Shown here: positions 23,935-36,880 of the stretch, in pieces | Numbering within the stretch: position 1 is the stretch's first letter | Layout: every line of letters begins with the position of its first letter | From: Phoronis australis | Lineage: Eukaryota > Phoronida > Phoronidae | DNA length: 64,000 bases | Direction of reading: 5' to 3' | NCBI GenBank assembly: GCA_002633005.1 | Contig: NMRA01000795.1 | Location: forward strand, 4,037-68,036 | Translations under genes and position numbers: made by a program | Notes under the pieces: generated by a model | What the model saw: only the letters and a program-made list of their open reading frames with translations | What the model was told of the DNA's origin: nothing | Databases searched by the model: none

Positions 23935-24390
23935 TGCCCCAACCGGGACTCGAACCTGAGACTTTCTGCTAACTGTTCAGCAGGTACCCAGTTCGAGTCC
24001 TGGTTGGGACAGAAATCTTTTCAGTCCTGTACTCATTAGGTCACGTGATTTGCCCACTGGTGACATGCTGACCAGATTCAGAAATGTTTGCGATATACGT
24101 TTAAACGCTGGTTCAAGATTTATATATGCTTAGGAGTTCAAAGGCGAGATCCCTACTATTAAGTCTGATTGAATTTCTGTATTCAACTCGTTGTCCTGAT
24201 GGCTCAGTGTACTAGAGTGTCTGCACGGTTAGCAGAAGGTGCCGGGTTAAAGTCCCAGTTGGGGCAGAAATTTTCCCAGACTTATATTAAGTCACGTGAT
24301 GTGGCCAACGGGTGGCGCGCTGACCGGACTTAAAAATGTTTGCGATATACATTTCCACACCAGTTTAAGACGTATGTTTATATACAGGGA
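23935..24390 (+). mobile_element. Tandem tRNA-derived SINE copies
   Basis: At least two head-to-tail copies. B-box-like sequences occur at about 23992 (AGTTCGAGTCC) and 24244 (GGTTAAAGTCC, decayed). Each is followed by GGG-CAGAAAT, AAGTCACGTGAT or AGGTCACGTGAT, CTGACC and AATGTTTGCGATATAC. The first 50 bp (GCCCCAACCGGGACTCGAACC) is an inverted copy of the tRNA-like head, so two heads meet at their anticodon-like arms. The linker GGAGTTCAAGGCGAGAT-like segment matches sequence just upstream of 7547. Confidence 0.7.
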
Positions 24391-24829
24391 AGAAAATGTT
24401 GGCCAAGTTTGAATTTTTGCACCCCAAAATTGTTACCTTCCTGCAAGCCTGATTAATTATCTGCAGCACCTTTTAAGAAATTTTGTAGAAGCAGTTAAAC
24501 ACTTTAAAATCCAATAAAATTATAATATTAAAAACACTAGCTGTATTTTTAGCAGGTTTTAATTAGTGTTTTTAATTGTCTAATATTATCCAGTCTCGAC
24601 ATGTGTCATTTTTAATCTTTTATGAACAAAATGAAAGTATTAGCGGTAACTGCTAAACCCAAATCACCATCTCCTGCACCCATATCAAAAAGTCAACTTT
24701 AGGAATCCAAGCCAAACTGACACCTGTTATCATTTGAGGTGTATATACCAGCTTCTTTGGCAGTCATAATCCATCTTGAGCCTGACTAATATTTCAACTG
24801 AACTTTTTTTCTGCCCCACAATACAATTG

Positions 24830-24998
24830 ACCTATGGACAGGATTTTGAGTGGCAGCTTAATTGACCAATCAGAACGCAGCATTCTTGGCACACCTTCGT
24901 TTCCAAGCTGCCATTTTACCTGGCAAACAACACGTTGCCTGGTAAAACTTTTTGTTTGTTGACTTTTTGCAAGGGGCGGAGTTTACGATAGGTCAATT
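24830..24998 (+). repeat. Dispersed repeat, copy 2 (pair with 8116-8272)
   Basis: Same order of blocks as 8116-8272, including CAGGATTTTGA, TTGACCAATCAGAA, CCAAGC and CATTTTACC, CAAACAACAC, GGGGCGGAG. The copies are about 80% identical by eye and in the same orientation. Confidence 0.7.
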
Positions 24999-25328
24999 AC
25001 AAGGAGGAAATCAAAGTAGGTTAAATGCTGTGCCAGTGGACATAACATTCAGGTGTGAGTTAATGACTTTATTTGCTTTAAGACAAATACAAGACAATAC
25101 CACGAAGCCACTCGGGCCAAAACAATTTTTGATTAGCAAATAACAGTTAACAGTGGTGTCGAGAAAGTGGATTGATGTAAACCTCTTATTCCAATACACC
25201 CATATTCTCTTCTCCCACTGAAATACTTTGTCAATATAACTAAATACCACAGAACAAGGTACTATTCAAAAACAATTGTTTCGGAACATTTCATTGAGAA
25301 TAGGGCAAATTAATTGTTTAAAATTGGG

Positions 25329-28300
25329 TTAAAAAGAATTGAACAACAAATGGTATGAACACAGCCCCAGTTTGGTAAAATCTCGTAACATGTCATGACG
25401 GACTGTCTGGAGTTGGCTGACAGGTAACTCTGGGCGGACACAAAACCACAAGTCCTTCATCGCGATTACTCTTTATTGTACTGAAGAATTAAGATGTTTG
25501 ACTTCATTTTTCTCCCTTTTTACGGATGGAAATGGAGCCAAACTTTGAATTCCTCACAAAAATTTGAGCATGGAGCTTTTTCCCCACAAAAAGCGGCCAA
25601 GTTTTGTGGGAGATAGCAGCAATTCAGATCAGCTGATTTGATTGTCCATCCAATAGTCCTACTAACTTCATTACCATGTTTAATTAATTACCCACACCTG
25701 GAGACTGGACAAAGGCCTATTCAGTTCACTGATAGCGTTTTCAGTGCATATTCCCTGAAGCTCCTAATTTCACATCACAATCAAAGCAGCGTTACGTGGA
25801 ACAAAATAAACTTCAGTTCTGGAATGAGGGTTCCTGGGGCAAAACATCAAATAATTCAGTGAGCTTTCTTCAAAAGTGATCATTCTAAAATAACCATTAA
25901 TATACAAATGTTTCACAATGCACAGTTTTTACCTCCCAAGTCTGTCTCAATGAGCACATGATTGTTTACCGAATTTTTACCATAGAACCAATCAGACAAA
26001 GCTGTATTTAGAGACGTTCCATTCACCACCGTCGTCCAATAATGATTTCCGCTGAAGCACATGGTGTGAACCAGACAGTTCGTGAGGAAAACACCGTTCT
26101 GATGATTTGAAGTAAAGCTTTTGGTGACCTTTATGAATTCCTGGCGATATTTGTCAACAAACTGTTTGTCTTTTTCAGGAATGGTACAGAGGTTGCGATT
26201 ACATCTAACATCCAATATGTGTCGGACAGCCCATCGGTCAACCATGCTGTTAACTAAATACACTGGCACTTTAAGATACTTGTACTTGTACTGGGCGAAG
26301 AAACACTTCCAGGTGTCCGTTCCTTCATGAGAAAAGCACTCTTTGAGACTCGGAGAATCTGAAAAAATTCAATCATTCACTCGAGACGGAATGCAGTAGG
26401 AAAAAACACAAAATTACTTCTGTTAACATTGTCAATGAAATCTTTTAATGTATTACTGCACAACATCAAATAAAATTGGCCAAAATGTAACCCACACGTT
26501 GAAGAAATTATGGACATGTATAATGGCAACCCTCGTAAAAATGTCCAGGGAAAAACCCTTCTGAGACTGAGTCGTAGTTTCTGAATTTTAGTAAAAGAAT
26601 CTGTGTGCGGGTACTTTTGTGAAATCATTAATGAAATGAGCTTCACACACAAGATTTCAACCAAACGTAATGCCTGCAGTTAATGCCGTCTGCTTCCAGC
26701 AAGCAACAATTCCAAATTCTTGAAGCAAGTTTACGAAAAATTTGAATGACTTGAACTCTAATGCTAGTTTATTTTCAACTTGGCTTCAATTCTGTTAATT
26801 AAACCAATGGCTGTACAATATTTTCATTTTCATTCAAAATTAATATGCATAAATTTTTCTAGGACAAAAACACCCCTGCGGTTCCGATGTGGGGCCGGGG
26901 ACAAAATTTTACCCATCACTGACACTGATGTGATTGCTCTTTTTAATAACCTCATTATATGTGATAAAATCCATTCTCTGGCTGCAAATCATACATACAA
27001 TGATTTGCATTGAATTTCACACTTTAGTTCACAAATCTCCAATCACAACTTGGTAAAATGTTTAACGTAATCACCTTAATGTAAAATAAGAGCGCAAGAG
27101 GTCTACCTTTGATATTATGCAGTTGAAATGCACTGGAGACCTGTTTCTGGAATGTTCTGCTCCCCCTGGTGTTGGGATGATCTAAGAAGAACCCTGCATC
27201 TGACACGGCCTTGAAGTGGACTGTAGAGGGCAGTTTACTGCGCACATAATCAGCATGGAGGATGACACCGAGGCCCCCCGCTGAAATATTAGCGAGATAA
27301 GTGAACTGCATGAGATAAATTTTGGAATGCAAGCACGAGTAGAAGATTGTGTCTCTGTCGCCATTTGCAGAAAAAATGAACCCGTGTCTGGCAAGCTTAT
27401 TCCAAGTTTTCGTGGTTAGCATAATGCATCGGAGGCTTTCACTTTTTAGAGATCTAACAGCAAACTGTACAGATGTTTAGCAATACAAGTGAACAACCAG
27501 TTACAAACAAATGTTGTTTCTCTTCAAATATTGCATTCAAAGCACCTACAAATCAATGGTTCAGTGGCATTAACTTGTTTCTGTCACTTTGAAACTGAAC
27601 AGAAACTTTCATGGTGGCATGTTTATTTTGGGCTGTAATGGAAAGACCTTTTTGAAATATGAAAAAGTCTCTCACCACAGTTTCTTAAATTTTTTTATTT
27701 TAATTCTAAATTTCGCCGTTTAATTGGATAAAAACAAATTTTTGAATTAGGCTTTTTACTCACATAAAATCAGACTCATAATATTCCTTACTATCACAGG
27801 ATTCTACTTCAAAAATAGTATGATAACGTGCCCTCATTCTGAGAACCAGTTTTCTCCACTGAATAACGGGCATCAAACTGGTTCTCAACATATGGGCATG
27901 TTTCATATCCGACTATTGCCTATACTTCTATTAGCAACTCAAAGTCACAGGACACGTGTAAAAGTGCAATTTCGGAATCGACATCTCAGCTTCAATTGAT
28001 TTCTCTATGGGAACCACACGTACAGGTAGTTATTACCTGTGCCTCTGAACGAACCTGAATATCCACTAAACAAAACGTGTTTAGCTTGCTTCAGACTTGT
28101 TGTCTCCAACAAGTAGTCCAACAGAGTTTCCAACACAAAGAAACCTTTCAGGTGAAGCAACCTGCCTTTATAATTTATGGCATCTTTTAAACTCCCTGCA
28201 ACAGAAGTAAATTAATTCACCTTTAGTTCGTCTTTCATTATAATGTACTTTGCATCCAATTTAAATACTTTAGGTAAATTTTCAAGTCAATTGTACTGCT

Positions 28301-31300
28301 TAAAAATAGAAACACATGTAAAATTCTAGTAAAAAAACCAACGTGAAGCATTAATGTTTTCCCAAGTTGGTGCTTCCGAAACGGTACACACCAGAAGAGG
28401 TACATCCAAGTTGCCACTAAACCAATACTGCAATAACCAAAATCGCCAACATTTTCCCGACACGCACACACGCACACACAATTTTCAGGAACCCATATCA
28501 AACAAAAAACTTTCCTTTCAATGTGATCTTAATGGTTTTCAAAACAACAATTAAAAAACAAAAATCGCTTAAGGGTAGGCAACATTAGTCGGTTTCATCT
28601 GGCAATCGATGAGTGCTGCCCTCTTCAGACCTATTTATTAGTGATGTCAGAGGTGTTCTACATCTGATCCTATATCAACGTACCTGCAAAAGAGGCGCCA
28701 TCACAATACAGGAAACGAGCTACGTTCCAGTCGTGGAACTCTGGGTTTATTTTTGGATTGGACGACGTTAACGCTTCAAAAGGAGAAGTCTTTGGAGCAA
28801 CAACACTGGATCCAACCCTTGTAAAAGACCTGTCACAACGACACAAAGAGTTGCAGTTGAAGTGACTACAAACTCATGTTCCCTCCAAGAACCGAACTTT
28901 TGATTTAGGCCGCTTGCGGCTGGATAACATTGGTCTCAGTTTGTTCCTTACTTGGACGAGAAATGGTTTCTAGGTTCGCAAAGAAGTGATGGTTTTTTAC
29001 TCATCGAGACTGCATGCTTTGCGCATAAAATGACACGTCATGACAAACCACCTTATTGAGAATGAACTCGGAGAAAAAAGAACTGTTAGCTCTTTTGAAG
29101 CCTTGAAATCATCTCTAGACTAACTAGACAAAGGAACAATTTGAGATGAATTTCATAACAGTAAGTTGTCTAAATCATAAGTTGGATGTTGCGATGGATG
29201 GCAAGACGCTTTAAGAGAAGTGATCGTATTAATCAGTTGACTACACTGTATGTGCAGCATGCTGGTTATGGACATTGAAACATTTAAATTTCCCTCTTTG
29301 AAGTGAATTCACCAAGCAAAGTGTGCATGCAGCAAACTACTATCACAGGTCAACTTACCTTTTAAACCCTTCCTCCATTCTCAAATAATGACGATTTTCA
29401 TGGCAGTTGTCAATATTTTGACTAAGTTTTTAAGGACCTCAAATATCTCGTGTCCATGCAGTTTTAACGCAAGATAAAATAAAGTCTATACTGTACTACA
29501 AGTACCTTTAACCCAACCCACCTGTTGTAGCAGTCCTGTTCATTATAGCACCATGCACCTGGCTCTAGCTCTATTAGCCAGTTATTAACACCATTCTGAC
29601 TACCTGTCAAGAAACAAGAACAATAAAAAGACTCAGGAGAACGCACAGGCTTGGTAATGGTGAACCTTTTGGGAATAGGAGGCTGAAATACAAACACAGC
29701 ATGAAAATGTTAGTGTACTGGCAGTTTGGGTGACCGATCAATCATACCTAAGTTATAGTAACAATTCTCCATTAAAATACTATCAAAAATTAACCATTTT
29801 GCTGAGCTTGTACCAAATTTTGGAAATTGGTTATACTGACTGTTCCAAATTCAAGTATTATGATTAAGATGTATTTTGTATTAGCAGCTATATTTGACGA
29901 CTTTATGTCAGACTATGTTAATACAAAGAGCAAAGTCGACATAATTATGATAAATGCCAAAATTACCCATGTCCCAATTTTCAGAATCAAGAAAATTCAA
30001 TTTTGTCTTTAATTTCAGTGCCCCAATTTTTAGAGATTGTCCCAAACTGTAGAACTGAATTGTTACCGAACTGATTTTGCACATAGAGTGACAGCACAGC
30101 ACTAACAGCAGTTTTGCTGGTCAAACCTAAGGCCAATGTATATTACTCCCAGGTCAAACTCANTGTTCCCTCCAAGAACCGAACTTTTGATTTAGGCTGT
30201 TTGTTTCTGGATAACGTTGGTCTCAGTTTGTTCCTTACTTGGACGAGAAACGGTTTCTGGGTATCAAAGAAGTGATGGTTCTTTACTCATTGAGACTGCA
30301 TGCTTTGCGCATAAAATGACACGTCATGACAAACGACCTTGCTGAGAATGAACTCGGAGAAAAAAGAAATGTTAGTTCTTTAGAAACCTTGAAATCATCT
30401 CTAACTAGACTAAGGAACAATTTGAGACGAATTTCATAACAGTAAGTTGTCTAAGTCATAAGTTGGATGTTGCGATGGATGGCAAGACGCTTTAAGAGAA
30501 GTGATCGTATTAATCAGTTGACTACACTGTATGTGCAGCATGCTGGTCATGAACATTGAAACATTTAAATTTCCCTCTTTGAAGTGAATTCACCAAGCAA
30601 AGTGTGCATGCAGCAAACTACTATCACAGGTCAACTTACCTTTTAAAACCTTCCTCCATTCTCAAATAATGACGATTTTCATGGCAGTTGTCAATATTTT
30701 GACTAAGTTTTTAAGGACCTCAAATATCTCGTGTCCATGCAGTTTTAACGCAAGATAAAATAAAGTCTATACTGTACTACAAGTACCATTAACCCAACCC
30801 ACCTGTTGTAGCAGTCCTGTTCATTATAGCACCATGCACCTGGCTCTAGCTCTATTAGCCAGTTATTAACACCATTCTGGCTACCTGTCAAGAAACAAGA
30901 ACAATAAAAAGACTCAGGAGAACGCACAGGCTTGGTAATGGTGAACCTTTTGGGAATAGGAGGCTGAAATACAAACACAGCATGAAAATGTTAGTGTACT
31001 GGCAGTTTGGGTGACCGATCAATCATACCTAAGTTATAGTAACAATTCTCCATTAAAATACTATCAAAAATTAACCATTTTGCTGAGCTTGTACCAAATT
31101 TTGGAAATTGGTTATACTGACTGTTCCAAATTCAAGTATTATGATTAAGATGTATTTTGTATTAGCAGCTATATTTGACGACTTTATGTCAGACTATGTT
31201 AATACAAAGAGCAAAGTCGACATAATTATGATAAATGCCAAAATTACCCATGTCCCAATTTTCAGAATCAAGAAAATTCAATTTTGTCTTTAATTTCAGT

Positions 31301-33018
31301 GCCCCAATTTTTAGAGATTGTCCCAAACTGTAGAACTGAATTGTTACCGAACTGATTTTGCACATAGAGTGACAGCACAGCACTAACAGCAGTTTTGCTG
31401 GTCAAACCTAAGGCCAATGTATATTACTCCCAGGTCAAACTCAAGACTTCTTTAATCACCAAGAATATATTGAGTGGAAATTCTTTTGAAATCAAGCAGT
31501 CATATCTAAAAAACCTTTTAACCTAAAAACTAGTTGGGAAGAGCTCCCAAGCCTCTTGAACCACAAATTTGTTTTGAATGTGGGTAAACCATGCACACAT
31601 TTCTCAATGGCTTCATACACTCCAAACCAAAAGTCAAAAATAAAACCAAATTTCTACCTAACCAAATTGCAAAAGTTGTCTTCACTTTAAACAACCTATC
31701 CACAGAGTCAATTTATTTTCATTACTTGATTTTTTTTGGATAAGCTGTTTATAGCGGGACAGCTGCTCATGTTATTGATTACTGCTGCTCACTCTCAAAT
31801 GACAAACATCAACTGATAACATAGGGCAGTCATGTTTGATAAAGTTCTGCTATTCAACAATTTATTTTTCAGACAAGCAGTCTCCAGTCTGGTTTGCAAG
31901 ACTGAATATACTTTTAGGTTTAATGTTAAAACACTGAATTCACAAGTTCGAATGTTCCCGAAAAATCGAAAAATCACAGACTGTTTACTAACATTCATTA
32001 CTAATCAGCCAGATGTTTTAAATACGTTTGTGATTATTATATAAAAAATCAATAACACAAAGTATGATGGATGACAAGAATGACACAGGAGTTAAAATCA
32101 GTCTTAGAATGAATCTTTAGCAACTTATCCTCGGACAAGACTGCAAGTTAAAAGTTAAAACCTACAATCATTGTGTTTTTGCCACAACAAAGACAAAACA
32201 CAGTCAAGATAACGAGAGACTTTAACTGACATTCATTTTATCATTGGTCAAGAAAGATTGAAGGAAGAAAACAAGGACATAACTGTTATCTGAAAACTGG
32301 ATGTGGTACATGGAATTCCAACAGGCTTTACTAGACCAAGCTCAGTAACTACAAAGAATTGCATGGTCTATTGAGCACAGAATGGAAATTAATCCATAAA
32401 CAAAGCACTATATACACAGTGCAGTACAAAATGGCAAAGGGTAAAATTTTATTTTATCAAATTTTCAAACAAGAGTAAATAAGACATTTTATTTTAGATA
32501 GTATGGCTGTCCTCAACAATATAACACGATAGAATTTTGAACATTTTTGACAATACAGTGAGCATTTTAAAAGAGAAAAATAACACTTTTAGACATTATT
32601 TTTGTTCAAATTTGAGGAGACTTTATCATACCAGAAAAGTATAGGTATTGAAACAAACTATTGTGTTACCTTTCCTGAAGTAATATGCTGGTGGTGAGCC
32701 GTCCAGACAGTAAGCGTTACGTTGCTGAGAGAAGCTCTCAGGGAGTATCACAAGCTCGCCGTCCGAGTCGCTGATATTGTGCATCTCCGTGTACATGTAC
32801 CTCATACCCCACATCAAGCGCAAAACGGTTAACAACACAAAGATGGCAATAACTATGAACGCTGTGCATTTCCGTGGTGTGAACAGCCCCGGCTTGAGGT
32901 TTGGTCGCTTCAGAGCGAGGGGTCGTATCTGCGGCACGAATATCATGCCCTGGTGCGGCATATTACCGTGCTCAACTAGCAGTGGCTCCTGAAGTCGGGT
33001 CAAGTCGTCACCTTTCAT
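25329..33018 (-). CDS. Membrane-anchored pectin-acetylesterase/Notum-family hydrolase
   Basis: Alpha/beta-hydrolase of the pectinacetylesterase/Notum family. Exons (minus): 33018-32670, 30884-30803 (or its duplicate 29603-29522), 28829-28684, 28195-28055, 27280-27107, 26358-25933, 25429-25329. Phases agree and using one copy of exon 2 gives 1419 bp (472 aa). A cytoplasmic N-terminus is followed by a membrane segment at about 52-70 (TAFIVIAIFVLLTVLRLMW), giving type II topology. Catalytic domain: YCLDGSPPAYYFRKG, W-IELEPGAWCYN, NPEFHDWN...YCDGASF, nucleophile in SGYSAGG (Ser239), SDAGFFLD, NSMVDRW (likely Asp338), NCLVHTMCF (likely His395). The YCDGASF and SDAGFFLD blocks look more like plant and protist enzymes than Notum; substrate is unknown. 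The last exon is the least certain. An acceptor at 33059 suggests a 5' UTR exon further upstream. Confidence 0.88.
29522..29603 (-). CDS. Esterase exon 2, downstream duplicate copy
   Basis: 82-bp exon with the same splice sites as 30884-30803 and the same translation (SQNGVNNWLIELEPGAWC). The only visible exon difference is AGT versus AGC for serine, which is synonymous. The exon starts in phase 1 and ends in phase 2, so splicing both copies into one mRNA would break the frame. The copies must be alternatives or one is an assembly artefact. Confidence 0.85.
30803..30884 (-). CDS. Esterase exon 2, upstream duplicate copy
   Basis: Intact acceptor (TTGACAG) and donor (CAG/GTGGGT), with 26 whole codons plus split codons at each side. 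It supplies the W-I-E-L-E-P-G-A-W-C segment that corresponds to the LEGGWYC strand near the oxyanion region of Notum and plant enzymes. Either copy completes the reading frame with exon 1 and exon 3. Confidence 0.85.
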
Positions 33019-36000
33019 ACTCCTTAGTCATGTGAATGGCATGGTTCACTAGGAAAGCCTGTGAACAGATAAAAATCCCATGTTAGTGTCAGTATGGCAA
33101 TTCTAAAGACAGCCTAAAGCAGAATGTCTTTGATTTTTTATGTCAATGTAATTGTAATGACTCATTATCGATTCATGCAGAACTGTTGGAGAGAACCAAT
33201 TATGGTGGTGGCTTAAATTATATGTGACAAATACAGGGTTACAACAGCTTTTAAGAGCTTAAACCAGGTGCACTAGTCAGACCTCATGGATGGTGGTCAT
33301 GAGTAAGTTAATATTACCAACATGTATTGTAGGCTCTTACAGTAGATCAAAGTGACCTGAGATTGTCCATCATCACAGCTGGAGGAAAGTCGAGATCAAG
33401 ATGAGAATAGTCTTTCCTCACAACTGAGACAGAATGGGAATTAACAGAAAACTTAATTTGTGTAAAGCGAGGCGGTTAATTCCCTCTGTGCAATTTTGAC
33501 CTCATAATAGTCATTTTTACTATTAACAAAATTAGCTACCATGATGAGGACATAGTATTTTGTCACGTGTTCTATATATTTGTTCATTATACCAAAACTC
33601 ACACAGAGTCAAGAGGCCCATGATTCAACAAGTTAACCTAAACAAACTCCAACTAGGACTAAAAGCGTTTTATTTCAGAACATGGCATATCTTTCTGACA
33701 ACGGGAAAATCAAACCAAAAGTATGGTACACACACCACTGAAATGCCCTAGATGTACCAACATTCGTAACAGTTTTGCACCAAGGTAACAATGATAAACA
33801 AACAGATCTCTGGGAGTCCTGTATTTCAACTTGCTATAACACAATCAACCAATAATTATCGAAATTTATTCACTCTCGTGGTTTTCCATTCCTTCTATCC
33901 ATCCATGTCAATGGGGGACTTATGCATTTATTCCACTACTAGGAACACTAGAAGTGTGCATCGATGCGGTAGCCTGGTACCCATGTATAAATTTGCTAGG
34001 TTTGTTTGTCGCTGGTTTCGCGTATTTTAATGCTTGGTAAGTGAATGATTTTTGCTGAAAACTTGTTTGTTTGATTCATAAATACTTTCTGAAGCTCTGT
34101 CTCAATTAGAATTACAAAAGGTTTTTCAACACAGCTCAGAGGCACGTTAATGGGGACACATGAAAATGTTGCATTGGAGACTATTTTTGGCAATTTATGA
34201 ACTGCCAAATCTATCATACGACTGTGCTGATACGAAATAAAATTATTTGAAAAATAATCTCAATGACAAAATCACAGAAGTCTGAATCTTCAAAATCAAG
34301 AAAATTCAAATCTGGCTTGAATTGCAGTGTCCGAAATTTTAGAGATTGTTCCAAACTGGAGAAAATGATACCGTAAGTAAGGAACAAGCTGAGACTTAAA
34401 TCTCATGATGATAAGTGGTCTAAAAAGTCAATTTTTACCCAAAAAGTAGATTTGTACACGCGTATGTGCAAAGTGTCCACCCAATGGAGCATGCACCATA
34501 TATCATGTAACCATTGGCAACGACAGTTTTGCAGAAATCAAATTGTAGTGTGACACGACGTAAAGTAATGGTAATTCAATTTATTAAACATACATAAGTG
34601 CAAAAGACTATATATCGATACTTCGTGGACTTTAAATTTCATCTAGGCCCCTAATTTTAAACAAACATCACAAATGCCATCTAGAAACCAACACAGATAA
34701 AGCAGCCCGCAACTACCAAAGATAAACTGGCTCTATGATTCAACCATAGGAAAGTCCTGAAACACGGTGAATACTTTGCAAATTATGAGTGCCGAGTGTT
34801 TCAAAGGTCATTATTAATGAATTTACACCAGCTTTCAACAACTGCCGTAACAGGCACCTGTAATCAGCGAAAAAACATTGATAAACCAATCACAGTCTAT
34901 AAGATATACATGGGAAGATGACGACCATAACTTCCCGAGCTCACTGCAATCCTACTGATGGAAATAAGTGCACAACCTCCATTAATTATGTCTCGACTAT
35001 TAACCTACCCAAGCACAGTTCTATCTGATTATAAGCCTGCAACATCTCTGAACAAACTACTAGTAACATTTACAATACGAATAGCTGTAGAATAGTACAC
35101 CGGTATAATTAATCTATATGCAAAATTGAAACAAATAATATACCACCCACATATAATGGCTAAAATATTACAAAATTTATTACGGTTACGCATCTTGTCT
35201 GTGAGGTTCGACATTTTCGCTCTGCACGAGACAACATTTATCGAAGAGTCAACAGTGATCATGGTCTCACCAAAATGACGGAGAGGTGTTATGACTGTGA
35301 ATAGTTCACTATTTCTCTGGAAAATGGCAGAACTGTAAATTATGCACACTAGGTAACTGACATTTTCTTTTTCCCAATCCTAGGCAGTTTGGTCCATTGT
35401 TGACCACGTTGTACCATTGATTTCAGCATAAATAATCTATAGTCTGGGAATCTACCATGGGCTGCACTAAATGATTGCTAAAATATTCAGAAAACAAAGA
35501 TTCTGGTTTTTTGAAAAATGCTTGAAAAAGAAGTGTTGTGCACTGAACATGTAATTCTTAGGGCTTATAATTAATATTAACAGCAAATTGATAAACATTT
35601 GATCACTGGGGGTCCCAGCCAGTGCCTAGTAGACGCATAATTACGGTAGCACGTTAAGGACAAGAACTTTCCTGAAATTATTTTGTCTATCCCCTATGCT
35701 ACATTATTCACCAACTAGTTCATGTCAGATAAAACATCACCTGAGTACACAGGGACCATTCACAAATTTACACATTGATATTCTACATTAGACAGCATGA
35801 AAACTACCCATTAGATCCTCGTGCTCAGAAACTACAGTTAAACGTTCTTCAGTTTGGGCAACAATATGGAGGCCAGGTGAATTTCATTTTTAAGAAAAAT
35901 GTCTTTGCTTTTAGAATGGTTTGTAAGTATGGCATAGTTGAATTATCAAACATTTGGTAAAATTTTGAGCAATTTACTACATGCAACACGTAACCACTTG

Positions 36001-36529
36001 GCTAGCTATAAAGGGGATCAGTCCTCCCCACCAGTTTCTGTACTAATCTTGGGTGGTAGCCAAAACACGGTCACCGAATAAGTGGTTTTCGCCTTATCAA
36101 AAATACATTTTACACTTAAAAATTATCTATTAAAAAGTGCTTACTTTTTCCAACCATCCTTTCTAGTTTTTACATATCCCCAATAAAACAAGTTCACGTG
36201 AATTGAGATGACTTTGTTGAAGAGTTCCAATTCCACTTTCTTAGTCACCAGTAACAGTTCAACTGGCATGATAAGCCAATAGCCACAGAGAATTTCAACT
36301 GACGTTAAGCGAATTAGCCAGAACAAGTGCGAGACTGGAGTGTGGAGTAGAATGAGAATATATCCAGAGGAATAAATTTGTAAGATTTGTGTCTCTTAGA
36401 CTGTTAGTTCGTCAACAGGCGTGATTTCCCATATCTTTTGGGAAATGGCACCTACTGAGGGGATCTATAGTAAACCGCAGTAGATTTTCATGGATATGTT
36501 CAAGTTATGTTTCAACTAAATTATCTCCA

Positions 36530-36880
36530 GTCATAACGTAGAAAATACATCCGAAACAAAAAGAGGCGATCCAGATCCTCTAAAGGATACACTTGTATGT
36601 CAAAAAGTAGAATAAATATACGTAAATAAAATAACAAAAATGGATCACTGAAATTTTCGGATATAATAACATCCTTCGTCAATTAAACAGAAAAAGAAAC
36701 GAAGTAAAATCAAACACTATATGACAATTGACATCTGATATATGGCGTAATGAGCATGATACATTGTTGCGGAAAAAAGTAAAGGAAATAATTTAAGAAG
36801 TCTTTATGTTCAATCCATTAGGTTGACGAAGGATGTTATTATATTCGAGAATTTCAGTGATCCATTTTTGTGGTAAACAG
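36530..36880. mobile_element. Repeat with ~47-bp inverted repeats, copy 1
   Basis: 36637-36683 (AAAAATGGATCACTGAAATT ... CATCCTTCGTCAA) is nearly the exact reverse complement of 36822-36868, about 140 bp apart. Left-hand flanking sequence from 36530 (GTAGAAAATACATCCGAAAC, GGCGATCCAGATCCTC) is shared in inverted orientation with 59470-59735, showing the repeat extends beyond the hairpin. No coding content. Confidence 0.75.

Larger units (their letters stand above)
23478..25328. other. ERAL1-esterase convergent intergenic region
   Basis: Holds the ERAL1 3' UTR, a cluster of tRNA-derived SINE copies (23935-24390), AT-rich sequence without exons, and a dispersed repeat (24830-24998). Minus-strand AATAAA sequences for the esterase occur in the AT-rich part near 25067. 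No additional gene was seen. Confidence 0.5.
28877..31443. repeat. 1.28-kb direct tandem duplication with N at the junction
   Basis: Unit 1 is 28877-30162 and unit 2 is 30164-31443, each starting TGTTCCCTCCAAGAACC and ending with CAGGTCAAACTCA. They differ by scattered substitutions and small indels, concentrated in the first 450 bp; the remaining 800 bp is almost identical. A single N at 30163 sits exactly at the junction. Each unit holds one copy of esterase exon 2. This is most easily explained by both alleles of a heterozygous genome being joined in one scaffold, though a recent real duplication is possible. Confidence 0.93.

Noticed and set aside
24952-25250. Last exon of the esterase in this region
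   Set aside because: The sequence overlaps the dispersed repeat at 24830-24998 and lacks an in-phase acceptor; 25429-25329 fits the phase and ends the frame cleanly.
29827-31383. Paired small open frames repeated at a 1281-bp offset
   Set aside because: They are non-exonic parts of the tandem duplication in an esterase intron; only the 82-bp exon has coding support.
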